DNA of 64,000 nt from Limnobaculum allomyrinae (GCF_016649425.1 NZ_JADRCR010000001.1:744001-808000); one strand, 5' to 3'. Counted from the first letter of the stretch, positions 29,380-40,146 are shown. Notes: generated by a model from the letters alone, not told the origin. Numbers and translations are program-made.

Positions 29380-29785
29380 GGGTAAACTCCCCGCAGTCAT
29401 TACACTTTATGCCGTGTTGATACTTAAACAGCGGGAAGCCTAACAAAATAAACACCACAAATGCGGGTCTCTTACCTTTAGTAAAAGGGATGACATCACT
29501 ACTACCGCAATGAGAACAGCGCCATTGTGATTCTTCTTCATCTTCCCCCGCCTCTTCTATCACCGATTGAGAGAAGTCCTGACGAAGTATCTCTTCAGCT
29601 TCCTGCACATTATCACTATCAACCATCAACCTGACTCCGCCCAAAGCATCAGAGTAAAGCCAGTTAGTATTGATAGTATGTACATCGGCTATATGGGCAC
29701 TAATCCCTGCGGCTTCCAGATTGCTTTTTGCTATCTGGGCTTCAAGGGGATAAGAGTAGCGAGCAACGACAACCAGTTGTCCCAT
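29372..29785 (-). CDS. DUF2007 protein with C-terminal zinc ribbon
   Basis: A 137-residue protein. The first 75 residues fit the DUF2007 (GlnB-like ferredoxin-fold) pattern: LVVVARYSYPLEAQIAKSNL, GISAHIADVHT and LGGVRLMVDSDN. An acidic linker follows (EEAGEDEEESQ). The end has two CxxC knuckles (CSHCG and CNDCG) framing a hydrophobic stretch. DUF2007 proteins are called putative signal transducers, but no function is established. It is not part of the E. coli fur-glnS interval. Confidence 0.82.
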   Translation of the reverse strand: MGQLVVVARYSYPLEAQIAKSNLEAAGISAHIADVHTINTNWLYSDALGGVRLMVDSDNVQEAEEILRQDFSQSVIEEAGEDEEESQWRCSHCGSSDVIPFTKGKRPAFVVFILLGFPLFKYQHGIKCNDCGEFTQK

Positions 29786-29884
29786 AATATCTCCGTATAA
29801 AATACATCCATTGACTGTTAAAAAAGCCTGTCGGATTGCTCTGACAGGCTTCTGATATTAACCATTCTCAATCAAGACTAAAAA

Positions 29885-31552
29885 TTAGCTTGCCTGAGCA
29901 GCCCAGGTGTCACGCAGGCCAACGGTGCGGTTAAACACTAAATGCTCTGATGATGAATGACGGCTGTCTGCACAGAAATAGCCTTCACGTTCAAACTGAT
30001 AAGCAAACTCTGGTTTAGCCTGCGCCAGACTTGGCTCTACAAAACCGTGCACCACTTTCAGTGATTCAGGATTAATGGTAGATAAAAAATCCTCAGCGGC
30101 CCCCGGATTCGGTACGTTAAACAGGCACTCATATAAACGAAATTCTGCCGGTAACGCATGAGATGCGGATACCCAATGAATAACGCCTTTCACTTTACGC
30201 CCGTCAGCCGGATCCTTACCCAGAGTTTCACTATCATACTGGCAATAAATAGTGGTGATATTACCCTGATCGTCTTTTTCTACCCGTTCGGCTTTAATCA
30301 CATAAGCATTACGCAGGCGAACCTCTTTGCCTAACACCAAACGCTTATACTGTTTGTTTGCTTCTTCACGGAAATCAGCGCGATCGATATAAATTTCGCG
30401 ACTGAATGGTACAGCACGCGTCCCCATTTCTGGTTTATTAGGATGTGCGCTTACCGTTAGTATCTCTTCATGACCTTGAGGAAGATTTTCAATCACCACT
30501 TTAACCGGATCGATAACCGCCATCGCTCTTGGGGCGTTTTCATTCAAGTCTTCACGAATACAGGTTTCTAACGCAACCATTTCCACGTTATTGTCTTGTT
30601 TGGTCACACCAATACGGCGGCAAAACTCACGAATAGACGCAGCGCTATAACCACGGCGACGCAGGCCAGAAATAGTCGGCATACGTGGGTCATCCCACCC
30701 TTCCACCACTTTCTCTGTCACCAGTAAATTTAACTTACGCTTAGACATAATGGCGTACTCTAAATTCAGGCGAGAGAACTCATACTGCCGTGGATGGCAT
30801 GGAATGGTGATGTTATCTAAAACCCAATCGTACAGACGGCGGTTATCCTGAAACTCCAGGGTACAAAGTGAGTGAGTTATCCCTTCCAGCGCATCAGAAA
30901 TACAGTGGGTAAAATCGTACATCGGATAGATGCACCACTTATCCCCCGTCTGGTGGTGATCGGCAAACTTAATACGATACAACACCGGATCGCGCATCAC
31001 GATAAATGAGGAGGCCATATCAATTTTGGCACGCAGACAGGCTTTACCTTCCGCAAACTCACCATTTCTCATTTTTTCAAACAAAGCCAGGTTTTCTTCA
31101 ATACTGCGATCGCGATATGGGCTATTTTTTCCTGGCTGAGTGAGAGTACCGCGATATTCGCGCATCTCTTCAGGAGACAGCTCATCTACATAAGCCAGTC
31201 CCTTACTGATAAGTTCAACAGCGTATTGATGCAGCTGATCGAAGTAGTCAGATGAGTAACGAACAGCACCATCCCAGTGGAAACCTAACCACTCAACATC
31301 GTGCTTAATTGACTCCACATACTCGATATCTTCTTTAACCGGGTTGGTATCATCAAAACGCAAGTTGCACAGACCATGGTAGTCCTGTGCGATCCCGAAA
31401 TTCAGGCAGATAGACTTCGCGTGACCGATATGCAGATATCCGTTTGGCTCAGGCGGGAAACGGGTCACAATGGTCGTGTGTTTACCTGATGCTAAATCTT
31501 CGTCAATAATATGACGAATAAAATTAGTCGGGCGAACTTCAGCCTCACTCAT
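29885..31552 (-). CDS. glnS: Glutaminyl-tRNA synthetase
   Basis: Class I aminoacyl-tRNA synthetase charging tRNA-Gln, three genes for which lie in this window. The HIGH motif is at residues 41-44 (HIGHAKS) and the KMSKS-equivalent at IMSKRKL (Ser270-Lys271). The N-terminal PPEPNGYL motif and C-terminal beta-barrel anticodon-binding domains are intact. The 555 residues match E. coli. It is monocistronic, with a 249-bp gap to nagE. Confidence 0.98.
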   Translation of the reverse strand: MSEAEVRPTNFIRHIIDEDLASGKHTTIVTRFPPEPNGYLHIGHAKSICLNFGIAQDYHGLCNLRFDDTNPVKEDIEYVESIKHDVEWLGFHWDGAVRYSSDYFDQLHQYAVELISKGLAYVDELSPEEMREYRGTLTQPGKNSPYRDRSIEENLALFEKMRNGEFAEGKACLRAKIDMASSFIVMRDPVLYRIKFADHHQTGDKWCIYPMYDFTHCISDALEGITHSLCTLEFQDNRRLYDWVLDNITIPCHPRQYEFSRLNLEYAIMSKRKLNLLVTEKVVEGWDDPRMPTISGLRRRGYSAASIREFCRRIGVTKQDNNVEMVALETCIREDLNENAPRAMAVIDPVKVVIENLPQGHEEILTVSAHPNKPEMGTRAVPFSREIYIDRADFREEANKQYKRLVLGKEVRLRNAYVIKAERVEKDDQGNITTIYCQYDSETLGKDPADGRKVKGVIHWVSASHALPAEFRLYECLFNVPNPGAAEDFLSTINPESLKVVHGFVEPSLAQAKPEFAYQFEREGYFCADSRHSSSEHLVFNRTVGLRDTWAAQAS

Positions 31553-31735
31553 TTACTTTTTCCTCTATGCAAAATGCAAAAGCGTTCACAACGTATAACT
31601 TGTTATCTTCTAACAACCGCACGCAGGACACAACTGTTAGTTGCACGATTCCCGCGTCAGAACAGAAGCGACTGAATTAAAGAGGTTATACGTACGCATT
31701 AATGCGGAGCATTTTACATTAAAATCAGCACAAAT

Positions 31736-31765
31736 AAAAAAACGGGAAGGTTATTCACCTTCCCG
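31736..31765 (-). terminator. Terminator of nagE
   Basis: CGGGAAGGT (31743-31751) pairs with ACCTTCCCG (31757-31765), loop of 5 nt. On the minus strand it is followed by a run of T (A-run 31736-31742 on the plus strand). It lies 36 nt past the nagE stop. Confidence 0.85.
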
Positions 31766-31801
31766 CTTCATATTTAACTATCTACAGACAAGAAACTAAT
31801 C

Positions 31802-33751
31802 TTATCCTTTGATATCAAACAGCTTAGTTTGTCCTGCAACTACACTACCTGTTGCCACATCAGTGATACCAGAGAAGTCATCAATATTGCTGACAACTAC
31901 CGGGCTGATAATGGAAGCAGCGTTAGCTGACAGATAATCCAGATCTAACTCCAGTACCGGATCACCCGCCTTCACTGTTGCGCCTTCTTCAGCTAAACGA
32001 GTGAAGCCTTTACCATCCAGTTTAACCGTATCAATACCAATATGAACGACAACTTCGGCACCGTTTTCAGTTTCCAGGCAGAATGCATGGTTGGTACCAA
32101 AAATCTTGACCAGTGTACCATTTGCTGGCGCCACTACGGTTTTACCCGTTGGGCGAACCGCAATACCATCACCTACTGCCTTGCTGGCAAATGCTTCATC
32201 AGGTACGGCTTCCAACGCCACGATCTCACCGGTAATTGGAGAAATCAACGTGCTTACTGAAGCTGCTTTTTTCACTTCAGCTGGTTTATTCGCTACAGCC
32301 TGAACTGGAGCTGCTGCCGTTGCTGCTGCCTGAAACTTAGGTGCAACACCTGAAGCAATCACTTTACGCATGCTGTCAGCAATAGACTCAGCTTTAGCAC
32401 CAACGATAATTTGAATACTTTGTTTGTTTAACTTAACAACACCCGCTGCGCCTAAACGTTTAGCGGCAGTGCTATCAACAATACTTGAGTCTTTTACCGT
32501 TAAACGTAAACGGGTAATACATGCATCAATACCGGTCAGGTTATCGCTACCACCGATAACACCAATGTAGCTGCTGGCTAAAGCATCCAGACCTTCGCTG
32601 GTATTGCTGTTATCCGGGGTGACTTCTTCTTCAGTTTCATCTTCACGACCCGGTGTTTTCAGATTGAATGCGCGGATAATGAAAGAGAACAACAGGAAGT
32701 AGACCACAAATGCTACCACGCCCATCACTAACAGCATCCAAACGTTGCTGCTGGCTGCCGGCAGTTTAAACATTAATGCATAGTCGATTGCGCCTGCTGA
32801 GAAGGTAAAGCCAGCGTGAATACCTAAAGCGGTAGCGACGTACAGGCTGATACCAGTCAAAATGGCGTGTACTAAATACAGTAATGGAGCCAGGAACATG
32901 AACATGAATTCAAGTGGTTCAGTTACACCGGTCAGGAATGCGGTTAACGCAACTGACAGTAACAGACCACCTACCGCTGAGCGGCGCGCAGGTTTTGCAG
33001 CAAAGTACATTGCTAATGCAGCACCTGGTAAACCAAACATCATGATTGGGAAGAAGCCTGACATGAACATCCCGGCAGTGCCATCACCGTTATAGAAACG
33101 GTTGATATCGCCGTGGAACACTTGACCTGCTGCGTTAGTGAACTCACCGATTTGGAACCATGCAATGGTATTCAGAACCTGATGCAGACCAGTCGGGATT
33201 AACAGACGGTTTACGAAACCGAAGATACCAGAACCCAGTGCGCCCTGTTCAACGATCCATTGGCCACCGCTGTGAATAGCCGCCTGAATTGGAGGCCAGA
33301 CATAGCCGAAAATCGCTGCCAGAATCAAACAGAAGAAGCCCGTTGCAATAGGAACGAAACGCTTACCACCGAAGAATGACAGGAAGTCTGGTAATTTAAT
33401 ATCACACCAGCGGTTATATACCGCACCACCAACCAGACCAGAAATAATACCGGCTAACACACCCATATTAATACTGGCTTCAATGGTAACTGTTGCTTTA
33501 GTTAAAATGAAGAAACCAACCGCACCAGCCAATGCCGCAGAACCCGCATTATCTTTAGACCAGGTTGCTGCCACACCGATAGCAAAAATCAGCGCCAGGT
33601 TGTCGAAGATTGCCGCACCGGCCTGAGCCATAAACGCCAGGTTCAGTAGATCGGGCTGACCGAAGCGCAACATCAATGCCGCTACGGGTAATACGGCGAT
33701 CGGTAGCTGTAACGATCGCCCTAGTCGTTGAAAAAATCCAAGTATATTCAC
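31802..33751 (-). CDS. nagE: PTS N-acetylglucosamine-specific transporter IICBA
   Basis: Phosphoenolpyruvate-dependent uptake and phosphorylation of N-acetylglucosamine. The domain order is IIC (residues 1 to about 370), IIB (about 390-470) with the phosphocysteine in DACITRLR (Cys411), an Ala/Pro/Val-rich linker, and IIA (about 500-649) with the phosphohistidine in VVHIGIDT (His570). The 649 residues compare with 648 in E. coli. It is divergent from nagBAC across a shared regulatory region, the classical NagC-regulon arrangement. Confidence 0.98.
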   Translation of the reverse strand: MNILGFFQRLGRSLQLPIAVLPVAALMLRFGQPDLLNLAFMAQAGAAIFDNLALIFAIGVAATWSKDNAGSAALAGAVGFFILTKATVTIEASINMGVLAGIISGLVGGAVYNRWCDIKLPDFLSFFGGKRFVPIATGFFCLILAAIFGYVWPPIQAAIHSGGQWIVEQGALGSGIFGFVNRLLIPTGLHQVLNTIAWFQIGEFTNAAGQVFHGDINRFYNGDGTAGMFMSGFFPIMMFGLPGAALAMYFAAKPARRSAVGGLLLSVALTAFLTGVTEPLEFMFMFLAPLLYLVHAILTGISLYVATALGIHAGFTFSAGAIDYALMFKLPAASSNVWMLLVMGVVAFVVYFLLFSFIIRAFNLKTPGREDETEEEVTPDNSNTSEGLDALASSYIGVIGGSDNLTGIDACITRLRLTVKDSSIVDSTAAKRLGAAGVVKLNKQSIQIIVGAKAESIADSMRKVIASGVAPKFQAAATAAAPVQAVANKPAEVKKAASVSTLISPITGEIVALEAVPDEAFASKAVGDGIAVRPTGKTVVAPANGTLVKIFGTNHAFCLETENGAEVVVHIGIDTVKLDGKGFTRLAEEGATVKAGDPVLELDLDYLSANAASIISPVVVSNIDDFSGITDVATGSVVAGQTKLFDIKG

Positions 33752-33885
33752 CTTGTTTCCCCCTGCATGTCCTTAAAAAAGGACTTATTTTTTATACTCA
33801 ACAATAAGGCGCCTACCGTACAACTCTGCTACCGTCGATAGACAAGACACAACTCATGCACAATCTAATTCATAGTGTAAAAAAT

Positions 33886-33905
33886 ATATTTCGCATCGCA
33901 AATTA
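33886..33905. promoter_or_regulatory. Possible NagC operator in the nagE-nagB region
   Basis: An imperfect palindrome of the form ATTTCG-N3-CGCAAAT, flanked by AT-rich sequence, resembles the centre of NagC operators. NagC represses nagE and nagBA cooperatively in E. coli through sites near each promoter. A second operator nearer nagB is not obvious to me. Confidence 0.35.
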
Positions 33906-33918
33906 AAACCTCCAGATT

Positions 33919-33934
33919 TGTGATAATTATCACC
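33919..33934. promoter_or_regulatory. CRP site between nagE and nagB
   Basis: TGTGA-TAATTA-TCACC matches nine of the ten consensus half-site bases of CRP (TGTGA-N6-TCACA). It lies centrally in the 376-bp divergent region. In E. coli both nagE and nagB are activated by CRP from this interval. Confidence 0.75.
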
Positions 33935-34127
33935 AAAAAGATTAATATCAGGATGACAATACTAGCTATACACCGCAACTTATTTTATCATATAAAATAT
34001 CAGCTTCACAGAGTATCAGAGGCGTGTTGCATTAACGTGCGTTATAGTTATAGTCATTAATTTCAATATGTCACGTTATCCTTCACGTATGAGTATAGCC
34101 AGTGTTATGTAACCAAGAGGTTTTGAC

Positions 34128-34928
34128 ATGAGACTTATTCCATTAGAAAGTGCAAAAGACGTTGGGTTATGGTCCGCCCGCCATATAGCAAATCGCATTA
34201 ATGCGTTTAAACCAACGGCCGATCGCCCTTTTGTATTAGGTTTGCCAACAGGAAGCACGCCACTGAGCACCTATGTCCGTCTGATTGAACTATATAAGGC
34301 CGGCGAAGTTAGCTTCAAACATGTCGTTACATTTAATATGGACGAGTATATTGGCTTAGAGAAACATCATCCACAAAGTTATTATTCCTTTATGCATAAT
34401 AACTTCTTTAATCATGTCGATATTCAACCAGAGAATATTAACTTATTAGATGGTAACGCCAGCGATGTTCAGGCTGAATGTAAGCGTTATGAAGATAAAA
34501 TTAAGTCATACGGTCAGATAAACTTATTTATGGGCGGTGTGGGTAATGATGGTCACATTGCATTTAATGAACCTGCTTCCTCCCTGTCATCTCGTACTCG
34601 TATTAAAACGTTGACGGAAGATACCCGTATTGCTAACTCTCGTTTTTTCGAAAACGATATCAATAAAGTACCAAAATATGCATTAACCATCGGTGTTGGT
34701 ACCCTGATGGACGCAGCAGAAGTGATGATTCTGGTTACTGGCTTGAACAAAGCTCAAGCACTGCAGGCCGCTGTTGAAGGTTGTGTTAATCATTTATGGA
34801 CTGTTTCTGCGCTGCAATTACATCCAAAAGCTATCATGGTTTGCGATGAGCCTTCCACGATGGAACTGAAAATTAAAACTGTTAAATACTTCCGTGAATT
34901 AGAGGCGGAAAATATTAAAGCGCTTTAA
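34128..34928 (+). CDS. nagB: Glucosamine-6-phosphate deaminase
   Basis: Converts glucosamine-6-phosphate to fructose-6-phosphate and ammonia. The 266 residues equal E. coli NagB. The sequences [23 protein letters not shown] (catalytic Asp72 region) and [17 protein letters not shown] (active-site His lid) are present. It has a strong AAGAGG upstream. It is the first gene of nagBAC, 22 nt before nagA. Confidence 0.98.
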   Translation: MRLIPLESAKDVGLWSARHIANRINAFKPTADRPFVLGLPTGSTPLSTYVRLIELYKAGEVSFKHVVTFNMDEYIGLEKHHPQSYYSFMHNNFFNHVDIQPENINLLDGNASDVQAECKRYEDKIKSYGQINLFMGGVGNDGHIAFNEPASSLSSRTRIKTLTEDTRIANSRFFENDINKVPKYALTIGVGTLMDAAEVMILVTGLNKAQALQAAVEGCVNHLWTVSALQLHPKAIMVCDEPSTMELKIKTVKYFRELEAENIKAL

Positions 34929-34950
34929 GCCACTACTGCGAGGGTGTGTG

Positions 34951-36096
34951 ATGTATGCTTTAACCCACTGCCGGATCTATACCGGCCACGATATTCTGGA
35001 TGACCACGCGGTTATTATTGCCAATGGATTGATCCAGCGTGTATGCCCGCAAAGTGAGTTACCGTCAGATATCGAAGTTCAGGATCTACAAGGTGCCATA
35101 CTGGCACCAGGTTTCATTGACGTTCAGCTTAATGGCTGTGGTGGCGTTCAGTTTAACGACTCCATGGAGGCTGTATCTGTTGAAACCCTTGAAATCATGC
35201 AGCAGGCTAACGAAAGGTCAGGCTGTACCAGCTACCTGCCAACACTTATCACCTCCAGTGATGAGATGATGAAACATGCCATTGAGGTTATGCGTAGCTA
35301 TCTTGGTAAATATAGCCATCAGGCTTTAGGCCTCCATCTGGAGGGGCCTTATATTAACGTACTGAAAAAAGGGACGCATAACCCCGATTTCATTCGTAAA
35401 CCTGATGCGGCAATGATTGATTATCTGTGTGCAAATGCAGATGTCATTACCAAGGTTACTCTGGCACCGGAGCAGGTTGACAGTCAGGTTATTCGCCAGC
35501 TTACTGAAGCCGGTATCATCGTTTCTGCCGGTCACTCAAATGCCACTTACGATCAGGCTCGCACCGGGTTTGCTGCCGGCATTAGCTTTGCGACCCATCT
35601 GTATAACGCAATGCCTTATATCACCGGTCGTGAACCTGGTTTGATGGGGGCTATCTTTGATACGCCTGAAATCTATACCGGCGTTATTGCGGATGGCCAC
35701 CACGTTGCCTGGGCAAGTATTCGTAACGCTAAGCGTCTGAAAGCTGACAAACTGGTACTGGTAACTGATGCAACTGCACCAGCCGGTGCCAATATTGATC
35801 ATTTTATTTTCGCAGGTAAACCAGTATATTACCGCAACGGAATGTGCGTAGATGAAAATGGAACCTTAAGCGGCTCCGCTTTAACCATGATTGAAGCCGT
35901 AGCCAACAGCGTTCAATTTATTGGTATACCTCTCGATGAAGCGCTTCGTATGGCGTCGCTCTACCCTGCCAGGGCAATGGGTGTCTCCAACACATTAGGC
36001 AGCATTGAAACCGGTAAGGTGGCCAATCTCACCGCGTTTACTCATGATTTTAATATCACTCATACATGGGTTAATGGTTTATTGAAAAAACAATAA
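34951..36096 (+). CDS. nagA: N-acetylglucosamine-6-phosphate deacetylase
   Basis: Removes acetyl from GlcNAc-6-phosphate, giving the NagB substrate. Amidohydrolase fold with metal/substrate motifs [29 protein letters not shown] and the catalytic Asp in [11 protein letters not shown] chose ATG 34951 ([12 protein letters not shown]) rather than the GTG one codon upstream, matching the E. coli N-terminus; GAGGG precedes it. The protein is 381 residues, as usual. Confidence 0.97.
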   Translation: MYALTHCRIYTGHDILDDHAVIIANGLIQRVCPQSELPSDIEVQDLQGAILAPGFIDVQLNGCGGVQFNDSMEAVSVETLEIMQQANERSGCTSYLPTLITSSDEMMKHAIEVMRSYLGKYSHQALGLHLEGPYINVLKKGTHNPDFIRKPDAAMIDYLCANADVITKVTLAPEQVDSQVIRQLTEAGIIVSAGHSNATYDQARTGFAAGISFATHLYNAMPYITGREPGLMGAIFDTPEIYTGVIADGHHVAWASIRNAKRLKADKLVLVTDATAPAGANIDHFIFAGKPVYYRNGMCVDENGTLSGSALTMIEAVANSVQFIGIPLDEALRMASLYPARAMGVSNTLGSIETGKVANLTAFTHDFNITHTWVNGLLKKQ

Positions 36097-36127
36097 TCAT
36101 GATCCGGCAATAACAACAGAGGTAACG

Positions 36128-37351
36128 ATGACGACAGGCGGTCAAATTGGTAACATCGATCTGGTAAAGCAGTTAAATGGGGCAGTAGTTTATCGTTTAA
36201 TCGATCAACAAGGCCCTATATCACGCATTCAGATCGCTGAACTTAGCCAACTGGCCCCTGCCAGCATCACCAAAATCACCCGACAACTTCTGGATCGTGG
36301 CCTGATTAAAGAAGTTGAACAACAGGCTTCAACCGGAGGACGTCGGGCGGTCTCTATTGTTACTGAAAACAAAAACTTCCATACCGTTGCTGTACGTCTG
36401 GGGCGTAATAACGCCACCATCACTCTGTATAACCTCAGTGGTAAAGCACTGATAGAAGAACCCTACTCTCTTCCTGAACGCACTCAGGAAGCACTGGAAA
36501 AAGGTCTTCTTCAGGCTATTGCTCACTTTATTGATACCTACAGCAACAAAATCCGTGAATTGATCGCTATTGCTATCTCTCTCCCCGGTCTGGTGGATCC
36601 AGAAGATGGCATAGTGAAATATATGCCACATATTTCAGTATCAGATTGGCAGTTGGGCAAAATAGTCCATGAGCGGTTTAATATCAGCTGTTTTATTGGT
36701 CACGATATTCGCAGTCTGGCGCTGGCAGAACACTATTTCGGCGCAACTCAAGACTGTGAAGACTCTATGCTCATTCGCGTTCACCGCGGTGCTGGTGCCG
36801 GTTTTATTATCAATGGTCAAATCTTCCTGGGAAAAAACCGCAACGTTGGTGAAATCGGTCATATTCAAATCGACCCATTAGGTGAACGCTGCTATTGCGG
36901 TAACTTCGGCTGTCTGGAAACCGTAGCGTCAAATTTTGCCATTGAACAACGAGTACGTAACCTTCTCAGTCAGGGCTATAACAGTAAGCTGACCCTGGAT
37001 GACTGTAGCATTTCTGCTATCTGCAAAGCCGCGAATAAAGGTGATGATTTAGCCGTTAATGTGATTGATTATGTCGGTCATCAATTAGGTAAAGCGATTT
37101 CTATAGCCATTAACCTGTTTAATCCTCAAAAAGTAGTGATTTCCGGCGATATCACGGAAGCACAAAAAGTGTTGTTGTCCTCTATTCAGCGCTGTATTGA
37201 TAACCAGGTTCTGATTAACTTTCGACAAAACTTGCCATTGGTGACGACTCAATTGGATCACCGCTCTGCCATTGGCTCTTTTGCTCTGGTAAAACGCTCA
37301 ATGCTTAACGGTGTCCTGTTACAGCATTTGCTGGGCGACAGTAACGACTAA
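36128..37351 (+). CDS. nagC: ROK-family repressor NagC
   Basis: Transcriptional repressor of amino-sugar genes, induced by GlcNAc-6-phosphate. An N-terminal winged helix (residues about 20-75, GPISRIQIAELSQLAPASIT) is followed by the ROK sugar-binding domain. Its zinc motif is CYCGNFGCLETVAS. The 407 residues compare with 406 in E. coli. In E. coli nagD (umpH) follows; here it is missing and asnB comes next after 265 bp. Confidence 0.96.
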   Translation: MTTGGQIGNIDLVKQLNGAVVYRLIDQQGPISRIQIAELSQLAPASITKITRQLLDRGLIKEVEQQASTGGRRAVSIVTENKNFHTVAVRLGRNNATITLYNLSGKALIEEPYSLPERTQEALEKGLLQAIAHFIDTYSNKIRELIAIAISLPGLVDPEDGIVKYMPHISVSDWQLGKIVHERFNISCFIGHDIRSLALAEHYFGATQDCEDSMLIRVHRGAGAGFIINGQIFLGKNRNVGEIGHIQIDPLGERCYCGNFGCLETVASNFAIEQRVRNLLSQGYNSKLTLDDCSISAICKAANKGDDLAVNVIDYVGHQLGKAISIAINLFNPQKVVISGDITEAQKVLLSSIQRCIDNQVLINFRQNLPLVTTQLDHRSAIGSFALVKRSMLNGVLLQHLLGDSND

Positions 37352-37616
37352 TATTTATTGCTTATAAAAACTTTTTTCACTTATCACCTGTCACATCATC
37401 TTGAAATCAGTGTAATGTTTTATTTAAAGGCATTGCACTGAAATAAACCTTTCATCGCACTAACCTGGTGCAAATCTGCTGCTATGCTAAAAAGTATCGC
37501 CCTGAATGAGGCGGGATTCGCTCTGCAACCTGACTAAAAATCTGGCTTAATTCTTGCTTAAGTTAATATGACCGAATTTAAGTAACTTCAATGACAACGG
37601 AATAAGAGAGATAACA

Positions 37617-39284
37617 ATGTGTTCAATATTTGGTGTACTCGATATTAAGTCCGATCCGATTGAGCTGCGGAAAAAAGCATTAGAGATGTCTCGTCTTATG
37701 CGTCATCGTGGTCCTGACTGGTCCGGCGTCTACGCATCTGACACGGCAATACTCGCTCACGAACGTTTATCCATTGTCGACGTTAATAATGGCGCACAGC
37801 CGCTGTATAACGCAGTACACACCCATGTCCTGGCGGTTAACGGTGAAATTTATAACCATCAGGAACTGCGTCGTCAGCTAAAAGATAAATATGAATTTCA
37901 GACTGAGTCAGACTGCGAAGTTATTCTGGCTTTGTATCAGGAAAAAGGTATCGACTTTCTGGACGATCTTCAGGGAATGTTTGCCTTTATTCTGTATGAC
38001 AGCACCAACAACAGTTACCTGTTAGGCCGTGACCATATTGGTATTATCCCGATGTATACCGGTCATGATGAGCACGGAAACTTTTATGTAGCATCTGAAA
38101 TGAAAGCGCTGGTGCCCGTTTGTAAAACGATTAAAGAGTTCCCTGCCGGTAGCTACTTGTCCAGTACCGACCATAAAATCCAGCGCTATTATCAGCGTGA
38201 CTGGATGGAATTTGATAACGTTAAAAATAATGCTACTGATGAATACGAACTGCGTAACGCGCTGGAAGAGGCAGTAAAAAGTCATCTGATGTCCGACGTT
38301 CCTTATGGGGTGCTGTTGTCTGGCGGTTTGGACTCCTCCGTTATTTCTGCAATTACCAAAAAATATGCTGCTCGTCGTATTGAAGATGACGAACGTAGCG
38401 AAGCCTGGTGGCCTCAGCTCCACTCTTTCGCCGTTGGTTTAGAAGGCTCTCCCGATCTGGCTGCTGCGCAGGAAGTAGCACGTCATTTAGGTACGGTTCA
38501 CCATGAAATTCACTTTACCGTGCAGGAAGGAATGGATGCCATCCGCGATGTGATTTATCACATCGAAACCTATGATGTGACAACCATTCGTGCCTCAACG
38601 CCAATGTACCTGATGGCGCGAAAAATTAAGGCGATGGGTATTAAAATGGTGCTATCCGGTGAAGGCGCCGACGAAGTATTTGGTGGTTACCTCTACTTCC
38701 ACAAAGCGCCAAACGAAAAAGAGTTTCATGAAGAAACCGTACGGAAACTTCTGGCTTTGCATATGTATGACTGCGCCCGTGCCAATAAAGCGATGGCAGC
38801 CTGGGGGGTAGAAGCTCGGGTGCCTTTCCTGGATAAAAAATTCCTCGATGTTGCTATGCGTATTAATCCAAAAGATAAAATGTGCGGTAACGGTAAGATG
38901 GAAAAATATATTATTCGTAAGAACTTTGAGTCTTATATTCCTGCCAGCGTGGCGTGGCGTCAAAAAGAGCAGTTCTCTGACGGTGTTGGATATAGCTGGA
39001 TTGACAGCCTGAAGGCTACTGCCGCCGAACAAATCAGCGATCAGCAGTTGCAAAATGCCAGTTTCCGCTTCCCGTATAATACGCCAACCTCTAAAGAGGC
39101 CTATTTATACCGTGAAATCTTTGAAGAACTCTTCCCACTACCCAGTGCTGCAGAATGCGTTCCTGGTGGCCCTTCTGTCGCTTGTTCTTCGGCTAAAGCG
39201 ATTGAATGGGATGAATCCTTCAAGAAATTGGATGATCCATCAGGTCGCGCAGTAGGTGTTCACCAATCGGCTTATAAAAGCTAA
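37617..39284 (+). CDS. asnB: Asparagine synthase B (glutamine-hydrolysing)
   Basis: Makes asparagine from aspartate, glutamine and ATP. The N-terminal class II amidotransferase domain begins with catalytic Cys2 (MCSIFGVLD), followed by the synthetase domain with PP-loop SGGLDSSVIS. The 555 residues match E. coli (554). The 37352-37616 gap upstream shows no gene; it presumably holds the promoter. Confidence 0.98.
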   Translation: MCSIFGVLDIKSDPIELRKKALEMSRLMRHRGPDWSGVYASDTAILAHERLSIVDVNNGAQPLYNAVHTHVLAVNGEIYNHQELRRQLKDKYEFQTESDCEVILALYQEKGIDFLDDLQGMFAFILYDSTNNSYLLGRDHIGIIPMYTGHDEHGNFYVASEMKALVPVCKTIKEFPAGSYLSSTDHKIQRYYQRDWMEFDNVKNNATDEYELRNALEEAVKSHLMSDVPYGVLLSGGLDSSVISAITKKYAARRIEDDERSEAWWPQLHSFAVGLEGSPDLAAAQEVARHLGTVHHEIHFTVQEGMDAIRDVIYHIETYDVTTIRASTPMYLMARKIKAMGIKMVLSGEGADEVFGGYLYFHKAPNEKEFHEETVRKLLALHMYDCARANKAMAAWGVEARVPFLDKKFLDVAMRINPKDKMCGNGKMEKYIIRKNFESYIPASVAWRQKEQFSDGVGYSWIDSLKATAAEQISDQQLQNASFRFPYNTPTSKEAYLYREIFEELFPLPSAAECVPGGPSVACSSAKAIEWDESFKKLDDPSGRAVGVHQSAYKS

Positions 39285-39319
39285 TTCGTTATATAAAAAT
39301 ACTCGCTAATCTGGCGTTA

Positions 39320-39346
39320 AAAAAACGGGCCACTTCGGCCCGTTTT
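39320..39346 (+). terminator. Terminator of asnB
   Basis: ACGGGCC (39325-39331) pairs with GGCCCGT (39337-39343), followed by TTTT and preceded by an A-run. It lies 40 nt after the asnB stop. A second small palindrome, AAGGGTT/AACCCTT (39362-39377), follows. Confidence 0.85.
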
Positions 39347-39475
39347 GCTATGGAAACAAAAAAGGGTTTTAACCCTTCTCTCATCAAATTGATGCTTTTT
39401 TTGTCGCTTTTATCGACATATCGGTTATTAGCCAAACAATCAGACAAAACTGTGCCCTTTATGAGAAAAAACTAG

Positions 39476-39504
39476 TTGACGATCGTGGCTCAGATACGCA
39501 TAAT
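39476..39504 (+). promoter_or_regulatory. Promoter of the first tRNA cluster
   Basis: TTGACG (39476-39481), a 17-bp spacer and CATAAT (39499-39504), followed directly by a GC-rich discriminator (GCGCCCCGC). This is the architecture of stringently controlled stable-RNA promoters. Confidence 0.75.
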
Positions 39505-39542
39505 GCGCCCCGCAACGCCGTTGAAGGTTAAGCAATTATTAT

Positions 39543-39619
39543 GGCTACGTAGCTCAGCTGGTTAGAGCACATCACTCATAATGATGGGGTCACAGGTTCA
39601 AATCCCGTCGTAGCCACCA
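39543..39619 (+). tRNA. metT: tRNA-Met (CAT), elongator
   Basis: A 77-nt cloverleaf with encoded CCA. The acceptor arm GGCTACG pairs with CGTAGCC, the anticodon loop is CTCATAA and the T-loop is GTTCAAATC. It is placed like E. coli metT, the first gene of the metT-leuW-gln cluster. A second identical copy lies at 40147. Confidence 0.95.
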
Positions 39620-39623
39620 TTTT

Positions 39624-39708
39624 GCGGAAGTGGCGAAATTGGTAGACGCACCAGATTTAGGTTCTGGCGCCGCAAGGTGTGCGAGTTCAAGTCTCGCCTT
39701 CCGCACCA
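39624..39708 (+). tRNA. leuW: tRNA-Leu (TAG)
   Basis: An 85-nt class II tRNA with long variable arm and encoded CCA. The acceptor GCGGAAG pairs with CTTCCGC, and the anticodon TAG lies in ATTTAGGTT. It equals E. coli leuW in position. Confidence 0.95.
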
Positions 39709-39733
39709 TTTTCCTTCAATGACAATGCTCGGG

Positions 39734-39808
39734 TGGGGTATCGCCAAGCGGTAAGGCAACGGGTTTTGATCCCGTCATCCCCAGGTTCGAATCCTGGTAC
39801 CCCAGCCA
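39734..39808 (+). tRNA. tRNA-Gln (TTG), copy 1
   Basis: A 75-nt tRNA with encoded CCA. The acceptor TGGGGTA pairs with TACCCCA, and the anticodon TTG lies in GTTTTGATC. It is equivalent to E. coli glnU/glnW. Confidence 0.95.
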
Positions 39809-39853
39809 TTTTTCTGCTTATAGTTATAAGCTATTTTGGAAATTATCTCCTAT

Positions 39854-39928
39854 TGGGGTATCGCCAAGCGGTAAGGCAACGGGTTTTGATCCCGTCATCC
39901 CCAGGTTCGAATCCTGGTACCCCAGCCA
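39854..39928 (+). tRNA. tRNA-Gln (TTG), copy 2
   Basis: Identical in sequence to copy 1, separated by 45 nt of AT-rich spacer, with encoded CCA. Confidence 0.95.
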
Positions 39929-40077
39929 TTTCCTTCTTTCCTTTCAGTGCTTCTTATTATTTCCCATTGCGTTAATTTTCTTTTGTTCTCCCCTCTGCTC
40001 ATTGCTCAAAAAGTCATCAAACAAATCGTTTAATCCCCAAATCTGACTGTTTTCGACTATACAAGCAGATCAAAACC

Positions 40078-40106
40078 TTGACGAAAACGACACATGTCCG
40101 CATAAT
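40078..40106 (+). promoter_or_regulatory. Promoter of the second tRNA cluster
   Basis: TTGACG (40078-40083), a 17-bp spacer and CATAAT (40101-40106), then the leader AACGCCGTTGAAGGTTAAGC that is shared with the first cluster. The promoter and leader were evidently duplicated together with the tRNA genes. Confidence 0.75.
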
Positions 40107-40146
40107 GCGCTCCTTAACGCCGTTGAAGGTTAAGCAAAAAATATTT

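Noticed and set aside
39679-39975. ORF of 98 codons across the tRNA-Gln genes (and a similar one on the minus strand at 40202-40534)
   Set aside because: These are translations of tRNA genes and spacers; the repeated peptide reflects tRNA duplication.
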